Assembly: GCA_934565775.1 (NCBI GenBank)
Contig: CAKTIN010000044.1
Coordinates: forward strand, 1 to 14,856
Source: an uncultured Oscillospiraceae bacterium
GTDB taxonomy: Bacteria > Bacillota > Clostridia > Oscillospirales > Oscillospiraceae
DNA length: 14,856 nucleotides
Direction of reading: 5' to 3'
A program made the position numbers and the translations under genes. The stretch's first letter is position 1, and each line of letters opens with the position of its first letter. Below, in pieces: positions 13,868 to 14,856 of the stretch. The notes under the pieces were generated by a model that saw only the letters and a list, made by a program, of their open reading frames with translations, searched no databases and was not told the origin of the DNA.

Positions 13868-14856
13868 ATGACCCAGGAATGGATGGACCGATTTTGCGCG
13901 GCCCGGCGGCGCTACATTGCCGGGCAGTTTTCCCAATTGAATGAAAAGCAGCAGGAGGCGGTGCTGACGACCCAGGGCCCCCTGCTTTTGCTGGCGGGTG
14001 CGGGCAGCGGTAAGACCACCGTGCTGATTAACCGGATCCGCAACGTGCTGTGCTACGGCAGCGCCAGCGACAGCACAGACTGCCCCGACGCGGTGACCCA
14101 GGAGGATGTGACCTACCTGGAGGGCCTGGCTCCCGGGGCCCGGGAGGACCGGGCGGAGGCGCTGTGCAGCCTGGACCCGCCTGCCCCCTGGAATATCATT
14201 GCCATTACCTTTACCAACAAGGCGGCCAACGAGCTGAAGGAGCGCCTGGGGCGCAGCGTGGGGGAACAGGCCCAGGACGTCTGGGCCATGACCTTCCACT
14301 CCGCCTGCTGCCGCATCCTGCGCCGGGAGATCGACCGGCTGGGCTATGACCGGCAGTTTACCATTTACGACACGGCGGACTCCGAGCGGATTATGAAGGA
14401 CATCATCAAGGGCATGGGCCTGGACGATAAGACCTTCCCGGCGAAGAGCGTGCTGTCCATGATCGGCAAGGCCAAGGATAAGCAGCAGGATCCTGCAAAA
14501 TTCGCCGTTACGGCTGCGGCCAGCGGAGACTTCCGCCTGGAGAAGATCGCCCGGGCCTATGACGAGTATCAGAAGCGGCTGAAGGCCAACAACGCCGTGG
14601 ATTTTGACGACATTATCGTCCTGACCGTCCGGCTCTTGCAGGAGCACGAGGAGGTCCGGCAGTATTATCAGAAGAAGTTCCGCTATGTGGTGGTGGACGA
14701 GTATCAGGATACCAACCATCTGCAATATCTGCTGGTCTCCCTTCTGGCGGGGCGGTATGAGAACATCTGCGTGGTGGGCGATGACGACCAGAGCATTTAC
14801 CGCTTCCGGGGCGCGACCATCGAGAACATCCTCAGCTTTGAAAAGCAGTACAAGGG
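13868..14856 (+). CDS. pcrA: PcrA/UvrD-type ATP-dependent DNA helicase, N-terminal part (runs off the right edge)
   Basis: This superfamily 1A 3'-5' helicase acts in repair and in clearing proteins from DNA. The reading frame is open to the window end, giving 329 residues. It shows the Q-motif region QLNEKQQEAV (23-32), Walker A AGAGSGKT (43-50), motif Ia IAITFTNKAANE, TFHSACCRILRRE (motif Ib region), NAVDFDDI, the DEYQDTN Walker B box (277-283) and motif III GDDDQSIYRFRGA. Between Walker A and motif Ia there are about 39 more residues than in typical PcrA (about 63-103). The ATG follows AGGTGG at four bases. It is transcribed divergently from padR across 152 bp. I call it PcrA rather than another UvrD-like helicase because of the motif wording and Gram-positive setting; the C-terminal half is not visible. 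Confidence 0.93.
   Translation, partial: MTQEWMDRFCAARRRYIAGQFSQLNEKQQEAVLTTQGPLLLLAGAGSGKTTVLINRIRNVLCYGSASDSTDCPDAVTQEDVTYLEGLAPGAREDRAEALCSLDPPAPWNIIAITFTNKAANELKERLGRSVGEQAQDVWAMTFHSACCRILRREIDRLGYDRQFTIYDTADSERIMKDIIKGMGLDDKTFPAKSVLSMIGKAKDKQQDPAKFAVTAAASGDFRLEKIARAYDEYQKRLKANNAVDFDDIIVLTVRLLQEHEEVRQYYQKKFRYVVVDEYQDTNHLQYLLVSLLAGRYENICVVGDDDQSIYRFRGATIENILSFEKQYK

Noticed and set aside
13808..14725. Open frame of 305 codons on the minus strand
   Set aside because: It is antisense to the helicase reading frame, whose motifs are unmistakable.

Overview
The window looks like a chromosomal housekeeping segment from a GC-rich member of the Clostridia, most likely of the Oscillospiraceae type (Flavonifractor, Oscillibacter or Lawsonibacter relatives). 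The evidence is SepF/DivIVA-type division genes, a T-box upstream of ileS, Gram-positive ribosome binding sites and sigma-A-like promoters, together with high GC content and long spurious antisense ORFs. The taxon is inferred from gene content and style, not from a database match. I see no mobile element, CRISPR array, tRNA or rRNA gene.

Left part, minus strand (1-1960): sepF and divIVA are followed by the start of ileS, which runs off the left edge. A sigma-A-like promoter precedes sepF. A full isoleucine-type T-box riboswitch with its terminator sits between divIVA and ileS. This is the distal end of the Gram-positive division cluster, without the ylmG and ylmH genes often found there.

Middle part, minus strand (2056-11290): this is a tight run of miaB, mutS, a CPBP membrane protease gene, mutL, miaA, hfq and a HlyD-like membrane fusion protein gene. 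Gaps are 4 to 43 bp, and one promoter stands upstream of a TTG-started miaB. The operon joins tRNA A37 ms2i6A synthesis (MiaA, MiaB), DNA mismatch repair (MutS, MutL) and the RNA chaperone Hfq. The 3' end of mutS carries a one-base frame disruption that removes the last 49 residues, including a candidate beta-clamp motif, unless it is a sequencing error.

Right part (11291-14856): glmS lies on the plus strand with a near-consensus promoter and no glmS ribozyme. A small padR-type regulator lies convergent to it, and a perfect 14-bp stem between them is a shared bidirectional terminator. Divergent from padR, a PcrA/UvrD helicase gene starts and runs off the right edge.

No single cassette here looks like an undescribed system. 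The points most worth checking are the mutS C-terminal frame break, the repeated TTGAAAAT boxes at the glmS promoter, a terminator-like hairpin in the sepF leader, and the lone CPBP and HlyD-like genes inside the repair/division operons.
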